Positions 44,667-54,965 of a stretch of 64,000 nt of DNA are shown one piece after another; position 1 is the first letter of the stretch; each line of letters opens with the position of its first letter. The position numbers and the translations under genes were made by a program. A model generated the notes under the pieces. The model worked only from the letters and a program-made list of their open reading frames with translations. It was not told where the DNA came from and did no database searches. Origin of the DNA: Paenibacillus taihuensis (lineage in GTDB: Bacteria; Bacillota; Bacilli; Paenibacillales; Paenibacillaceae); assembly GCF_003386535.1 (NCBI RefSeq), contig NZ_QTTN01000001.1, positions 186,001 to 250,000 of the forward strand, given 5' to 3'.

Positions 44667-47600
44667 ACAGAATGAGAGCAAGGACAATAAAGATAAAACA
44701 CGCGTCTATGAATACGCCAAGTCGCTCAATATGAGCAGTAAAGAAATCATTACCATTCTCAAGCGGCTCAATCTTCCTGTAAATAATCATATGAGCGTTA
44801 TGGAGAATGAAATGGTCTCGAAAGTGGAAGGATTCTTCCGTGACATTAAAGCCAATGCAGCTGCGAAACGTGCGCAGGAGAGCGCAACGGTATCAGGAGC
44901 GGCAGGAGCTTCAAATAATAATAATCGTTCTTCTCAGCAAGGACAGCCAGAACGGAAGCCGCAGCAGTCTCATCATACGAATGCATCGCAGCAATCTGGA
45001 CAGGTTAACAAAAATACACAAGAAGCGCAGGGGAATATGAACACAACAAATACACAACCACCAGCAGCGAATAACGCTGCCAAACCAGCCGCAAGTCCAT
45101 CATCCAATTCAGATTTAGCTGCTAATGCAGCACCAACTTCTACTACGAACACTCAACCTTCGGCGGATGCATCCAATCATTCATCTCATCAGCAGCGCCA
45201 GCAAGGTCAAGGCCAAGGCCAAGGCCAAGGCGGCGGCTATCAAGGCAACCGTCAAGGCGGTCAAGGTGGCGGTCAGCGTCAAGGCGGCTACCAAGGCAAT
45301 CGTCCGCAAGGTCAAGGCGGCGGCTACCAAGGTAACCGTCCGCAAGGTCAAGGCGGTCAAGGCGGCGGCTATCAAGGCAACCGTCCGCAAGGCCAAGGCG
45401 GTCAAGGCGGCGGCTACCAAGGAAACCGTCCGCAAGGTCAAGGCGGTCAAGGCGGCGGCTATCAAGGCAACCGTCCACAAGGTCAAGGCGGTCAAGGCGG
45501 AGGCGGCTATCAAGGTAACCGTCCACAAGGTCAAGGCGGCCAAGGCGGAGGCGGCTATCAAGGCAACCGTCCGCAAGGTCAAGGCGGCGGCTATCAAGGC
45601 AATCGTCCGCAAGGTCAAGGCGGCCAAGGCGGCAGTCAAGGTGGAGGCGGCGGTTTCAATCGCAGCTCAGCGCCACGCCAAGATCAATCGTCGGCACCAA
45701 GAAGCAGCGGCGGCAGCAGTGCACCTGCACCACGTACGTTCGATTCAAGACCGTCCGAGGACAGACGCAGAAGCAATCCGAAAGCTGCGAACAATTCGTT
45801 CAATAGCGTAAACAAACGTTTTGACGATAACCGTACGGGCAGCAACTTCAAAAACAATCGCGGCGGCAGGAATAATAAAGGCGGCAGAGGCCAACAGCAA
45901 GAGCGCAGAGAGAAAATCGACAACACGCCGAAGAAAATTATTGTACGCGGTACAATGACGGTTGGCGATTTGGCGAAACTGCTGCATAAGGACGCTTCCG
46001 AAGTCATTAAGAAGCTCATTATGCTTGGCGTTATGGCGACAATTAACCAAGAGGTCGATCTCGATACGGTTCAACTGATCGCATCCGAATATGGTGTTGA
46101 AGTTGAAGTGAAGATCCCGGTTGAAGAGGATGCATTCGAGACGTTCGAGGAGAAGGACGAAGATGAAGAGCTCGAAGCTCGTCCGCCAGTTGTTACGATC
46201 ATGGGTCACGTTGACCACGGTAAAACAACGCTTCTTGATGCGATCCGCCATACGAGTGTAACAAGCGGCGAAGCCGGCGGCATTACGCAGCATATCGGTG
46301 CGTACCAAGTTGAGATTAACCATAAGAAGATTACATTCCTTGATACACCAGGTCACGAAGCGTTTACGCTCATGCGTGCACGTGGTGCACAAGTTACGGA
46401 TATTACGATTATCGTAGTTGCAGCGGACGACGGCGTTATGCCACAGACGGTTGAAGCCATCAACCATGCGAAAGCAGCTGGCGTGCCAATCATCGTAGCT
46501 GTGAACAAAATCGATAAGCCGGATGCAGATCCAGACCGTATCAAGCAAAGCTTGACCGAGTATGAGCTGGTACCTGAAGAGTGGGGCGGCGATACGATCT
46601 TCGTGAACGTGTCTGCGAAGCAGCGTATCAACCTCGAAGAGCTTCTCGAGATGATTCTTCTCGTTGCTGAAGTGAACGACTACAAAGCGAACCCGAACAA
46701 ACGTGCTCGCGGTACGGTCATTGAAGCCGAGCTCGACAAAGGTAAAGGTCCGGTTGCGCGCGTTCTCGTGCAGCACGGTACGCTTAAGATCGGCGACGCA
46801 TTCGTTGCAGGTAACTGCTTCGGCCGTGTTCGTGCGATGGTCAACGACAAGGGCCGCAGGCTGAAAGAAGCGGGTCCAAGCACGCCAATCGAGATCACCG
46901 GTCTGACTGAGGTGCCTCAAGCGGGCGATCCGTTCCTCGTGTTCGAAGATGAGCGCAAAGCGCGTGCAATTGCTGAGCGTCGTGCAATCAAGCAGCGTCA
47001 AGCTGATCTTGGCGCGAACACGCGAGTAACGCTCGAAGATTTGTACAATCATATTAAAGAAGGCGAGATCAAAGATCTCAACGTTATCATCAAGGCGGAC
47101 GTTCAAGGCTCCACTGAGGCGCTCAAAGGATCGCTTGCCAAGATTGATGTTGAAGGCGTACGCGTGAAGATCATTCACAGCGGTGCTGGTGCGATCACGG
47201 AGTCCGACATCAACCTTGCTGCTGCATCAAGCGCAATCGTTATCGGCTTCAACGTTCGTCCTGAGCCGCAAGCACTCGCAACGGCTGAGCAAGAGAAAGT
47301 CGATATCCGTCTGCACAGCATCATTTACAACGTCATTGACGAGATCGAGCACGCAATGAAAGGCATGCTGGATCCTGTGTTCAAAGAAGTTGTTATTGGT
47401 CAAGCAGAAGTGCGGAACTTGTTCAAAGTTACGAAGGTCGGCGTTATCGCAGGCTGTATGGTAACATCCGGCAAAATTACACGTTCGGCAAAAGCTCGCT
47501 TGATCCGCGGCGGAGTTGTGACGTTCGAAGGCGAGATCGAGTCGCTCAAACGCTACAAGGACGATGCGAAAGAAGTGGCACAAGGCTACGAGTGCGGTAT

Positions 47601-47676
47601 CACGCTGGATAAGTTCAATGACCTCAAAGAAGGCGACATCATCGAAGCCTACATCTTGGAGTCAGTAGAGAGGTGA
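44659..47676 (+). CDS. infB: Translation initiation factor IF-2 with expanded low-complexity domain
   Basis: IF-2, 1005 aa, places fMet-tRNA on the 30S subunit. The N-terminal IF2_N module ([18 protein letters not shown]) is followed by a roughly 330-residue low-complexity region. That region holds nine YQGNR repeats (about residues 190-320) and a basic Asn/Arg/Gly tract. Then come a second IF2_N module, the G domain (GHVDHGKT 516-523, DTPGHE, NKID) and domains C1-C2. TTG 44659 is preceded by GGAGGTGGA. It is far longer than the 716 aa B. subtilis protein because of the repeat region. Confidence 0.97.
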   Translation: MTKQNESKDNKDKTRVYEYAKSLNMSSKEIITILKRLNLPVNNHMSVMENEMVSKVEGFFRDIKANAAAKRAQESATVSGAAGASNNNNRSSQQGQPERKPQQSHHTNASQQSGQVNKNTQEAQGNMNTTNTQPPAANNAAKPAASPSSNSDLAANAAPTSTTNTQPSADASNHSSHQQRQQGQGQGQGQGGGYQGNRQGGQGGGQRQGGYQGNRPQGQGGGYQGNRPQGQGGQGGGYQGNRPQGQGGQGGGYQGNRPQGQGGQGGGYQGNRPQGQGGQGGGGYQGNRPQGQGGQGGGGYQGNRPQGQGGGYQGNRPQGQGGQGGSQGGGGGFNRSSAPRQDQSSAPRSSGGSSAPAPRTFDSRPSEDRRRSNPKAANNSFNSVNKRFDDNRTGSNFKNNRGGRNNKGGRGQQQERREKIDNTPKKIIVRGTMTVGDLAKLLHKDASEVIKKLIMLGVMATINQEVDLDTVQLIASEYGVEVEVKIPVEEDAFETFEEKDEDEELEARPPVVTIMGHVDHGKTTLLDAIRHTSVTSGEAGGITQHIGAYQVEINHKKITFLDTPGHEAFTLMRARGAQVTDITIIVVAADDGVMPQTVEAINHAKAAGVPIIVAVNKIDKPDADPDRIKQSLTEYELVPEEWGGDTIFVNVSAKQRINLEELLEMILLVAEVNDYKANPNKRARGTVIEAELDKGKGPVARVLVQHGTLKIGDAFVAGNCFGRVRAMVNDKGRRLKEAGPSTPIEITGLTEVPQAGDPFLVFEDERKARAIAERRAIKQRQADLGANTRVTLEDLYNHIKEGEIKDLNVIIKADVQGSTEALKGSLAKIDVEGVRVKIIHSGAGAITESDINLAAASSAIVIGFNVRPEPQALATAEQEKVDIRLHSIIYNVIDEIEHAMKGMLDPVFKEVVIGQAEVRNLFKVTKVGVIAGCMVTSGKITRSAKARLIRGGVVTFEGEIESLKRYKDDAKEVAQGYECGITLDKFNDLKEGDIIEAYILESVER
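45180..45665 (+). repeat. In-frame Gly/Gln/Asn/Arg repeat tract within infB
   Basis: Tandem imperfect repeats of about 36-48 bp encode units of the form [14 protein letters not shown]; the pentapeptide YQGNR occurs nine times. Codon choice is nearly uniform between copies, indicating recent duplication or gene conversion. Long open frames in other phases here are by-products of the repeat. Confidence 0.9.
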
Positions 47677-47683
47677 TTAACCT

Positions 47684-48040
47684 ATGGCGAAAGTCCGCGT
47701 AGGACGTGTAGGTGAACAAATTAAGAAAGAATTGAGCCAGATTATCCAGACGGAGCTTAAAGATCCGCGGATTGGCTTTATTACCGTAACTGGCGTCGAC
47801 TTGACGAACGATATGTCTCAGGCTCGGATTTACCTGAGCGTCCTCGGAAGCGACGAGCAGAAGGAGGAGACGCTGAAAGCACTTGCCCGCGGCAAAGGCT
47901 TCCTGCGCTCCGAGCTCGGCAAACGGATTCGGTTCCGTCACACACCTGACCTGCTGTTCAAGTTTGACAGCAGCATCGAGTACGGCAGCCGAATTGAATC
48001 GCTGCTTACCGACATTAACGGCGGGAGTGTTCAGCAATGA
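47684..48040 (+). CDS. rbfA: Ribosome-binding factor A
   Basis: RbfA, 118 aa, is a KH-fold 30S maturation and cold-adaptation factor. Motifs: [61 protein letters not shown] 47684 follows GAGAGGTG. The stop overlaps the nrnA ATG by 4 bp. Confidence 0.97.
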   Translation: MAKVRVGRVGEQIKKELSQIIQTELKDPRIGFITVTGVDLTNDMSQARIYLSVLGSDEQKEETLKALARGKGFLRSELGKRIRFRHTPDLLFKFDSSIEYGSRIESLLTDINGGSVQQ

Positions 48041-49047
48041 CCGCCGGTAATGGTGCGGCGTTCTCAGCTGCGTACCTGGAACAGTTACAAGGGGCTTTGG
48101 AGTTCATTCGAGGCGGCAATCGGTTTCTTGTCGTCTCGCATGTTCAGCCTGATGGCGATGCCATCAGCTCCACAATCGTTGTTGGCTGGCTGCTTGAACA
48201 GCTTGGCAAACAAGCGGTGTTGATGAATGAAGGCAAAGTACCTGTGCGGCTTCAGTTTATGGACAGGTCGGCTTCCATCATCAATTACAGCACGATGCAG
48301 CCAACTGAAAAGTTCGACCGCATTATCGCGATCGATTGCGCCGATTTTCGCCGGATAGGGCTTGTGAGCTCGTTATTCACCGAGGATGCACAGCTTCTTA
48401 ATATCGATCATCATCCTACTAATGATGCGTTCGGAGCGGCAAATCTGATTCGAGTCGATGCGGCAGCAACGGTTGAGATTTTATATGATCTGATTGAGTA
48501 CGGCGCGGTACCGCTCGATAAAGAAGTGGCAACCGCGATCTATACCGGTTTATTAACGGATACAGGCGGTTTCCGCTATTCCAACACAACGCCGCGAGTG
48601 ATGCATATCGCTTCACGGATGTTGGAACAAGGCGCGCCGGCTCATTTTATAGCGAACCTTCTGCTGGAGATGATGACGAAGGCACAGCTGCTTATTTTGC
48701 AGCGGGGCCTCAGCCGTCTCTTGTTCTCGGAAGATAACAAAATCGCTTCACTCTACGTGACGCACGCAGATATGGCGGAAACAGGCGCTGTCGGCGATGA
48801 TCTCGAAGGTCTCGTCAATTACGCGCTTAATGTGGAAGGCGTAGAAGTGGGCATTTTGCTCAAAGAAACCGAGAATGGCGAAGTGAAAGTGAGCATGCGT
48901 TCCGCCGGCAAGGTGGACGTTTCCGCAATTGCGCAATCATTCGGAGGTGGAGGGCATGTACGTGCGGCAGGCTGCAGAGTCGTGCACGGCATTCCTGAAA
49001 CCGCCACATTAGTTGTAAATGCAGTAAGAGAGGCGCTGGATAAATGA
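48037..49047 (+). CDS. nrnA: DHH-family nanoRNase / pAp phosphatase NrnA
   Basis: NrnA, 336 aa, degrades 2-5 nt RNAs and dephosphorylates 3'-phosphoadenosine 5'-phosphate. The DHH domain has [16 protein letters not shown] and NIDHHPTN; the DHHA1 domain has [15 protein letters not shown] 48037 overlaps the rbfA stop and its own stop overlaps the truB start, so the three are translationally coupled. Confidence 0.95.
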   Translation: MTAGNGAAFSAAYLEQLQGALEFIRGGNRFLVVSHVQPDGDAISSTIVVGWLLEQLGKQAVLMNEGKVPVRLQFMDRSASIINYSTMQPTEKFDRIIAIDCADFRRIGLVSSLFTEDAQLLNIDHHPTNDAFGAANLIRVDAAATVEILYDLIEYGAVPLDKEVATAIYTGLLTDTGGFRYSNTTPRVMHIASRMLEQGAPAHFIANLLLEMMTKAQLLILQRGLSRLLFSEDNKIASLYVTHADMAETGAVGDDLEGLVNYALNVEGVEVGILLKETENGEVKVSMRSAGKVDVSAIAQSFGGGGHVRAAGCRVVHGIPETATLVVNAVREALDK

Positions 49048-49964
49048 TGGATGGCATCTTGGCGGTCTGGAAGCCAGCTGGCTGGACCTCTCATGACGTC
49101 GTTGCGAAGGTAAGACGATTAATAAAGGTGAAGCGGATTGGTCATACCGGTACGCTTGATCCAGAAGTGACGGGCGTGCTTCCGCTCTGCATCGGCAGAG
49201 CGACACGTGTCGTCGAATATGTGCAAGAGCGGCCAAAGAGCTACGAAGCGGAAATGAAATTCGGTATCGCTACGGATACGGAAGATATGTCAGGCACTGT
49301 ACTGACGGAACTTCCTTCTGTAAGCCTAACGGAAGAAGAAATCCGCCGCGTGCTCGAGGCCTTCATTGGCGAGATCGAACAGGTACCGCCGATGTATTCC
49401 GCAGTAAAGGTCGATGGCAAGAGGCTTTATGAGCTTGCGCGAGAAGGACAAGTCGTTGAACGGAAGTCGAGAGTGGTTACCATCCACAAGCTCGAGCTTC
49501 TGGAGATGAAGCTGGATCAGCCTCATCCGACGATTCGTTTCTCCGTAGAATGCTCGAAAGGTACATACATTCGCACACTTTGCGTCGATATCGGACAAGC
49601 GCTTCATGTTCCAGCGGTAATGGTGAAATTGACGCGAACGATGTCAGGCGGCTTCACAGAAGCAGACTGCTACACGCTCGAAGACATTGCCAAGCTGATG
49701 GAGTCAGGAGAGCTCTCATCCAAGCTGACACCGGCCGATCAGGCGATTGATCACTTCCCGCGCGCGACGGTCAGCGATCATAATGTGCAGCGTGCTTTTC
49801 AAGGCAAACGGATCGGATTAAGCTATTTGCTTGAGAATGAGCCGTTCGAAGCTGATTCAATCATTCGCGTATATGGGGAAGACGGCACGTTCGCCGGCTT
49901 GTTCGAGCAAGATCAAGAAACAGCTTCGCTCAAAGGTGTGAAAGTTTTCACGCCCACCGCGTAA
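49044..49964 (+). CDS. truB: tRNA pseudouridine(55) synthase TruB
   Basis: TruB, 306 aa, makes pseudouridine 55 in the T-loop of all tRNAs. Catalytic D39 is in GHTGTLDPEVTGVL. VNKPxGxTS-type VWKPAGWTSHDVV, the VPPMYSAVKVDGKRLYELAR segment and a C-terminal PUA-like domain are present. ATG 49044 overlaps the nrnA stop (ATGA); the adjacent in-frame ATG 49047 is equally possible. Confidence 0.97.
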   Translation: MMDGILAVWKPAGWTSHDVVAKVRRLIKVKRIGHTGTLDPEVTGVLPLCIGRATRVVEYVQERPKSYEAEMKFGIATDTEDMSGTVLTELPSVSLTEEEIRRVLEAFIGEIEQVPPMYSAVKVDGKRLYELAREGQVVERKSRVVTIHKLELLEMKLDQPHPTIRFSVECSKGTYIRTLCVDIGQALHVPAVMVKLTRTMSGGFTEADCYTLEDIAKLMESGELSSKLTPADQAIDHFPRATVSDHNVQRAFQGKRIGLSYLLENEPFEADSIIRVYGEDGTFAGLFEQDQETASLKGVKVFTPTA

Positions 49965-50002
49965 GCTTGATAGTGAACATCATAAAGCAGGTGTGACTGC
50001 AG

Positions 50003-50956
50003 ATGGAAATCATCTCATTACAATACCCGATTGATCAGGCGCGTGCAACACAGCATTCTGTGCCGAAAGCACTGGCGATCGGTCATTTCGACGGCGTGCA
50101 TCGCGGGCATCAGAACGTCATCCGCCGCGCGGTGGAATCGGCGAAGGCAAGCGGTCTTCAAAGCGCCGTTATGACTTTTCACCCACATCCGAAGGAAGTG
50201 CTCGGCCAGAGCGGTCAGTACGCAGTCTGCTTGACGCCGCTTGAAGACAAGGTCGAGCGTTTCCGCAGGCTGGGGGTCAATGTGGTCTATATCGTTACGT
50301 TCGATTTAACCTTTGCAGGCGTATCTCCGGAAGACTTCGTGAACGAAGTGCTTCGCCCGCTCCGTGTGAAGAAAGCCATCGTTGGCTTTGATTTTACATT
50401 CGGTGCGAAGGGCGCAGGGAAGCCGGAAACGTTATGGGCTCTTGGAGAGCCGGACATCGAGGTGGATATTGTGGATCCTTATATGCAAAATGGCGATAAA
50501 GTAAGCAGCACGCTCATTCGAGAGGCGCTGCAGGATGGCCGTCCGGAAGCAGCGGAGCAGCTGCTCGGCGAGCCTTATCAAGTTCGCGGTACTGTCATTC
50601 ATGGGGAAGGCAGAGGGCGGACAATCGGATTCCCGACTGCCAATGTACAGCCGGAAGCAGGATTCCTCGTTCCAAGGCAAGGCGTTTACGCGATCATGGT
50701 TCACGTCGATGGCAAATGGATGCCAGGCGTGCTCAATATCGGCGTGAAGCCGACATTCCATGAGAAGCTGCCGGAGCCGGTCATGGAAGCGCATTTGTTT
50801 GATTACAGCGGAGATCTGTACGGCAAGACGATCACGATCGAATTCATCGCATTTCTGCGTACCGAGAAGAAATTCGGTTCGATCGATGAGCTCATTAGCC
50901 AGATCAAGGCAGATTCAGATAAAGCACGGTCTGTACTGACAGCCTATAATAAGTAA
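50003..50956 (+). CDS. ribF: Bifunctional riboflavin kinase / FAD synthetase RibF
   Basis: RibF, 317 aa, converts riboflavin to FMN and FAD. The N-terminal nucleotidyltransferase domain has GHFDGVHRGHQ and TFHPHP. The C-terminal flavokinase domain has GRTIGFPTANV and KPTFHE. ATG 50003 follows AAGCAGGTGTGAC. It ends the nusA operon; rpsO follows with its own promoter. Confidence 0.96.
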   Translation: MEIISLQYPIDQARATQHSVPKALAIGHFDGVHRGHQNVIRRAVESAKASGLQSAVMTFHPHPKEVLGQSGQYAVCLTPLEDKVERFRRLGVNVVYIVTFDLTFAGVSPEDFVNEVLRPLRVKKAIVGFDFTFGAKGAGKPETLWALGEPDIEVDIVDPYMQNGDKVSSTLIREALQDGRPEAAEQLLGEPYQVRGTVIHGEGRGRTIGFPTANVQPEAGFLVPRQGVYAIMVHVDGKWMPGVLNIGVKPTFHEKLPEPVMEAHLFDYSGDLYGKTITIEFIAFLRTEKKFGSIDELISQIKADSDKARSVLTAYNK

Positions 50957-50968
50957 ACAAGATCGGCA

Positions 50969-50998
50969 TTTACTTTTGGTAGGCGGTTATGCTATACT
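50969..50998 (+). promoter_or_regulatory. Putative sigma-A promoter for rpsO
   Basis: TTTACT (50969-50974), 18 bp spacer, TATACT (50993-50998), directly after ribF. It leaves a leader of about 120 nt before rpsO. The -35 is 4 of 6 to consensus and the -10 is 5 of 6. Confidence 0.6.
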
Positions 50999-51004
50999 CT
51001 TAAT

Positions 51005-51041
51005 GGTTGCGTACTGATACTCGTTATGGTACGGTACAACC
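51005..51041 (+). promoter_or_regulatory. S15-leader-like hairpin upstream of rpsO
   Basis: Two stacked helices, GGTTG/CAACC and CGTAC/GTACG, with a 3-nt bulge (GTA) on the 3' side and a 14-nt apical loop. It sits at the start of the rpsO transcript. Ribosomal protein S15 autoregulates through such leaders in several bacteria, including Geobacillus; assignment here rests on position and fold, not on a motif search. Confidence 0.5.
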
Positions 51042-51124
51042 AATAGAACCTTAGCTTGGCCAGCTCGAGTTTCACCGACGGCGGCGAGGCTAATGGCGAT
51101 TATGATAGAAGGAGGTGAATACGG

Positions 51125-51394
51125 ATGGCAATTTCTCAAGAGGTTAAACACCAATTGATCGACGAGCACAAAACCCACGCGAACGATACTGGTTCTCCAG
51201 AAGTTCAAATCGCTATCCTGACGAAAAACATCGTCAACTTGACAGATCACCTACGGACGCACAAGAAAGATCACCACTCGCGCCGCGGTCTGCTTAAGAT
51301 GGTTGGTCAACGTCGTAAACTGTTGGCTTACCTGAAAAACAAAGATGTTAAACGTTACAGCGCATTGATCGAAAAACTCGGCCTTCGCCGTTAA
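51125..51394 (+). CDS. rpsO: 30S ribosomal protein S15
   Basis: S15, 89 aa, is a primary 16S rRNA-binding protein. Motifs: [21 protein letters not shown] and the [20 protein letters not shown] core. ATG 51125 follows AAGGAGGTGAATACGG. It has its own promoter, leader and terminator and lies before pnp, as in most bacteria. Confidence 0.98.
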   Translation: MAISQEVKHQLIDEHKTHANDTGSPEVQIAILTKNIVNLTDHLRTHKKDHHSRRGLLKMVGQRRKLLAYLKNKDVKRYSALIEKLGLRR

Positions 51395-51407
51395 TAGATG
51401 CGGGGAT

Positions 51408-51468
51408 AAAAGCAACCTGGTTGTCAAGCCGCCTGGGATTCCGGGCCGGCTGCACTGGGTTGCTTTTT
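51408..51468 (+). terminator. Terminator after rpsO
   Basis: Long two-tier hairpin: an outer AAAAGCAACC/GGTTGCTTTT helix encloses a GC-rich inner region with AGCCG/CGGCT arms, followed by T residues. It lies 14 bp after the rpsO stop; the A-rich 5' side could allow function on the opposite strand too. Confidence 0.8.
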
Positions 51469-51640
51469 ATAAATGCTTGATACATAACGATTTATGAACT
51501 GCTCCATCTTGAAAGAGGGGCTTTTCTTATAGATTTTTTTACAGCAAGAAATGGCAAGTAAGTTCACGAATGGAAACCTAAGAAGACTGACAACCGGGTA
51601 CCTTGAGTGAGGTATAGCGGTTGCGGTGAGGAGGATAATT

Positions 51641-53746
51641 ATGCTGCAGCGTGTAGAAACAACTTTGGGCGGCCGCCCGCTCGTTCTGGAGACAGGCCGT
51701 CTCGCCAAGCAAGCTAATGCAGCGGTTACCGTGAAATACGGTGAGACTGTTGTACTTTGTACGGTCGTTGCATCAAACGAACCGAAGAACCTAGACTTTT
51801 TCCCGCTGACGGTTAACTACGAAGAGCGTCTGTACGCGGTTGGTAAAATTCCAGGCGGTTTCATTAAACGTGAAGGTCGTCCGAGCGAGAAAGCGATTCT
51901 TGCAAGCCGTTTGACAGACCGTCCGATTCGTCCTTTGTTCCCGGAAGGCTTCCGGAACGAAGTGCAAATCGCGAACATCGTCATGAGCGTAGACCAAGAT
52001 TGCACGCCGGAAATCGCTGCGATGATCGGTACTTCCGCAGCATTGAGCATTTCTGATCTTCCGTTTAACGGTCCGATCGGTGGTGTTATTGTTGGCCGTA
52101 TCGACGGTCAATTCATCATCAATCCGACGGTTGAGCAAGGGGCGAAGAGCGACATTTATGTTGTAGTTTCCGGGACGAAGGACGCCATTATGATGGTGGA
52201 AGCGGAAGCAAACGAAGTGTCGGAAGACGTGATGCTTGAAGCGATTATGTTCGGCCATGACGAAATCAAGCGTATCGTGGCTACGATTGAAGAACTGCAA
52301 GGTCTTGCTGCTAAGCCGAAGCTTCAAGTGAATCTGCATGCGGTTGACGCTGCGGTTAACGAAGCGGTTCGTGCTTTCGCGCAAGGACGCCTTGTTGAAG
52401 CCGTTCGTGTCGTTGAGAAACATGCAAGGCAAGAAGCGATTGACGCAGTTAATGCAGATGCCGTTGTTCACTTCGAAGCGGAGTATGCTGAAACACCTGA
52501 GCTTCTCGGCGACGTAAAAGAAGTGCTTTACGATATCGTCAAAGAAGAAGTTCGCCGCTTGATCACGCATGATAAAGTTCGTCCAGATGGACGGGCATTG
52601 TCCGAAATTCGTCCAATCGAATGTGACGTTGCTTTGCTGCCGAGAACGCACGGCACTGGCTTGTTCACGCGTGGACAAACCCAAGCACTCAGCATTTGTA
52701 CGCTTGGCGCATTGGGCGACGTGCAAATTCTGGACGGTATCGACCTGACAGAAACGAAACGCTTCATGCACCACTACAACTTCCCGCCGTTCAGCGTAGG
52801 CGAAGCGAGACCGCTTCGTCCTCCAGGCCGTCGTGAGATCGGTCACGGTGCCCTTGGCGAGCGCGCGTTGTCGAAGGTTATCCCAAGTGAAACTGAATTC
52901 CCTTACACAATCCGTCTCGTATCGGAGGTTCTTGAATCGAACGGTTCGACGAGCCAAGCAAGTATTTGCGCAAGCACACTTGCGATGATGGATGCAGGCG
53001 TTCCAATTAAAGCGCCGGTTGCTGGTATCGCAATGGGTCTGATCAAAGACGGCGATCACTTCTCCATCCTGTCCGATATTCAAGGCATGGAAGATCACCT
53101 TGGCGATATGGACTTTAAAGTTGCAGGTACTCCAGCAGGTGTAACTGCAATCCAAATGGACATCAAGATCAATGGTATCGATCGTGCGATTCTTTCGCAA
53201 GCGCTGGAGCAAGCGCGCGAAGGCCGTATGCACATTCTGGGCAAAATGAATGAAGTGATGCAAACTCCGCGTGCAAGCTTGTCGCAATACGCGCCGAAGA
53301 TTGTGATCATGAAGATCCATCCGGACAAAATCCGTGACGTTATCGGCTCCGGCGGTAAGATCATCAACAAAATCATTGATGAGACCGGCGTGAAAATCGA
53401 TATCGAGCAAGACGGTACCGTGTTCATCGCGTCCTCCAACGCGGAGGCGAATGAACGCGCGAAGCAAATTATCGAAGGCATCGTCCGCGAGGTCATTGTC
53501 GGAGAGGTTTACCTCGGTACAGTTAAGCGGATCGAGAAATTCGGCTGCTTCGTTGAGATTCTGCCGGGCAAAGACGGGTTGGTTCACATCTCGCAGCTGT
53601 CGACTGAGCGCGTAGCGAAGGTCGAAGACGTGGTGAAGATCGGCGATCAAATTACAGTTAAAGTTACTGAAATTGATGCTCAAGGCCGTGTCAACCTTTC
53701 CCGCAAAGCCGTCTTGACACCTGAAGTGCCAGCACAACAATCTTAA
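51641..53746 (+). CDS. pnp: Polyribonucleotide nucleotidyltransferase (PNPase)
   Basis: PNPase, 701 aa, is a phosphorolytic 3'-5' exoribonuclease. It has two RNase PH domains (the second with [11 protein letters not shown] and the active-site stretch around [16 protein letters not shown]), an all-helical linker, KH ([11 protein letters not shown], about residues 560-610) and S1 (about 620-690) domains. ATG 51641 follows GAGGAGGATAATT. A terminator follows. Confidence 0.98.
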   Translation: MLQRVETTLGGRPLVLETGRLAKQANAAVTVKYGETVVLCTVVASNEPKNLDFFPLTVNYEERLYAVGKIPGGFIKREGRPSEKAILASRLTDRPIRPLFPEGFRNEVQIANIVMSVDQDCTPEIAAMIGTSAALSISDLPFNGPIGGVIVGRIDGQFIINPTVEQGAKSDIYVVVSGTKDAIMMVEAEANEVSEDVMLEAIMFGHDEIKRIVATIEELQGLAAKPKLQVNLHAVDAAVNEAVRAFAQGRLVEAVRVVEKHARQEAIDAVNADAVVHFEAEYAETPELLGDVKEVLYDIVKEEVRRLITHDKVRPDGRALSEIRPIECDVALLPRTHGTGLFTRGQTQALSICTLGALGDVQILDGIDLTETKRFMHHYNFPPFSVGEARPLRPPGRREIGHGALGERALSKVIPSETEFPYTIRLVSEVLESNGSTSQASICASTLAMMDAGVPIKAPVAGIAMGLIKDGDHFSILSDIQGMEDHLGDMDFKVAGTPAGVTAIQMDIKINGIDRAILSQALEQAREGRMHILGKMNEVMQTPRASLSQYAPKIVIMKIHPDKIRDVIGSGGKIINKIIDETGVKIDIEQDGTVFIASSNAEANERAKQIIEGIVREVIVGEVYLGTVKRIEKFGCFVEILPGKDGLVHISQLSTERVAKVEDVVKIGDQITVKVTEIDAQGRVNLSRKAVLTPEVPAQQS

Positions 53747-53769
53747 GCCGTACACATATAGCTCGAGAG

Positions 53770-53799
53770 GAGACAGATGCGAATCTGTCTCTTTTTTTT
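53770..53799 (+). terminator. Terminator after pnp
   Basis: Perfect 9 bp stem (GAGACAGAT / ATCTGTCTC) with a GCGA loop and eight T residues, 23 bp after the pnp stop. A textbook rho-independent terminator. Confidence 0.92.
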
Positions 53800-53866
53800 G
53801 TGTTTTTTGCTTACTCATAATGTTGTCCGAGCCATAATAAGATGTAGGAGAAAGGTGGGACAACAT

Positions 53867-54859
53867 ATGAAGCTGAAAAAAACACTAGCGATGGCACTCG
53901 TCATGTGTGCGCTGCTGTTTACGGTGCGGTTCAACGAGCCGCTTTCCTTATATGTCGCGGCGATGAAGCATGGTGGAAGCACTTCGAACATCGAGGCGTT
54001 CGATTCAGCATCCGGACAAACGTCACTGCTCGAAACGATTAAATCCGAAGCGCAGAAGAAGCGGGTTGCGCCGATCGACGCGACGGTAGACCGGGTATGG
54101 GAAGCCATTCCGGGCTATAACGGCCTTGAGGTTGATGTGGAGAAGACGTATCTTCTCATGAAGAATGCACCGGAAAATGTACCGATCCGCTATGTGTATA
54201 AGGAAATTGAACCGAAGGTAAGCCTGGATTCACTCGGACGTCATCCGATCTACAAGGGCAACCCGAGCAAGCCGATGGTCGCGCTGATGATTAACGTGGC
54301 ATGGGGCAATGAGTACATCCCATCGATGCTCGCGACGCTGAAGAAAGAGAATGTGAAGGCGACATTTTTTCTTGACGGATCATGGCTGAAGAAGAATACG
54401 GATATTGCCAAGCTTATACAGGCGGATGGCCACGAAATGTCCAATCACGCGTATACACATCCAAATATGAGTCAGTTAGACCGTCGTTCTGCATATAATC
54501 AAATTGCAAAGACTGAAGCGTTGTTGCAATCCACTTTACATGTGCAAAACAAATGGTTCGCGCCGCCTTCCGGTGATTTCAACCAGATGACCGTGGATGT
54601 TGCGGCAGAGCAGGGATTGAAGACGGTTCTGTGGACGCTCGATACGGTTGATTGGAAGCATCCGCCAGCCTATTCCATCATCCGTAAAGTGCGGTCGCGC
54701 GTGGAGCCGGGCTCGCTAATCCTTATGCATCCGACAGACTCCTCAAGCAGCGCACTCGAGGGCATTATTGCAGCGATCAAACAGAGAGGATTGAGACTCG
54801 GGACGGTTAGCGAGACGCTTTCCTCCAAAAGAGTCGCTTTAGTTGAGGCAGCACCATAA
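53867..54859 (+). CDS. ylxY: Sporulation-associated polysaccharide deacetylase-like protein YlxY
   Basis: A 330 aa exported protein with an N-terminal signal/anchor (about residues 7-28), a short linker and a NodB-fold domain (about 130-320). The usual first motif, TFDDGP, reads MINVAWGNEY, so the catalytic base and a metal-binding Asp are missing. The second motif is degenerate (SNHAYTHP). This agrees with the YlxY family of spore-formers, probably non-catalytic or atypical. ATG 53867 follows TAGGAGAAAGGTGGG. Located after pnp as in B. subtilis. Confidence 0.9.
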   Translation: MKLKKTLAMALVMCALLFTVRFNEPLSLYVAAMKHGGSTSNIEAFDSASGQTSLLETIKSEAQKKRVAPIDATVDRVWEAIPGYNGLEVDVEKTYLLMKNAPENVPIRYVYKEIEPKVSLDSLGRHPIYKGNPSKPMVALMINVAWGNEYIPSMLATLKKENVKATFFLDGSWLKKNTDIAKLIQADGHEMSNHAYTHPNMSQLDRRSAYNQIAKTEALLQSTLHVQNKWFAPPSGDFNQMTVDVAAEQGLKTVLWTLDTVDWKHPPAYSIIRKVRSRVEPGSLILMHPTDSSSSALEGIIAAIKQRGLRLGTVSETLSSKRVALVEAAP

Positions 54860-54871
54860 TTTTGATATAGT
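54843..54871 (+). promoter_or_regulatory. Candidate sigma-A promoter for mlpA-dut
   Basis: TTGAGG (54843-54848), 17 bp spacer, TATAGT (54866-54871), overlapping the end of ylxY. The gap before mlpA also holds TTTCTGCT and AGCAGAAA, which can pair across about 60 nt and bring the ribosome binding site near a stem. Confidence 0.45.
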
Positions 54872-54965
54872 GGAGACATTGTATTTCTGCTTCTGGGCAG
54901 CACCAAAAAACAACAACTGCTCGAACGATCAAGTGGACAGCAGAAACGTGTAGGAGGAATTGCAC

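Noticed and set aside
45200-45650. CRISPR-like or tandem array
   Set aside because: Repeats are in-frame coding units of infB without unique spacers of constant length.
45125-45811. Alternative-frame proteins across the infB repeats (Lys/Ala-rich and Leu/Asp-rich)
   Set aside because: Open only because the underlying DNA is a tandem repeat; the IF-2 frame is the conserved one.
51791-53866. 691-codon minus-strand open frame opposite pnp
   Set aside because: Antisense shadow of PNPase; composition (Cys, His, Asn, Arg-rich) matches reverse-complement codon bias, not a real protein.
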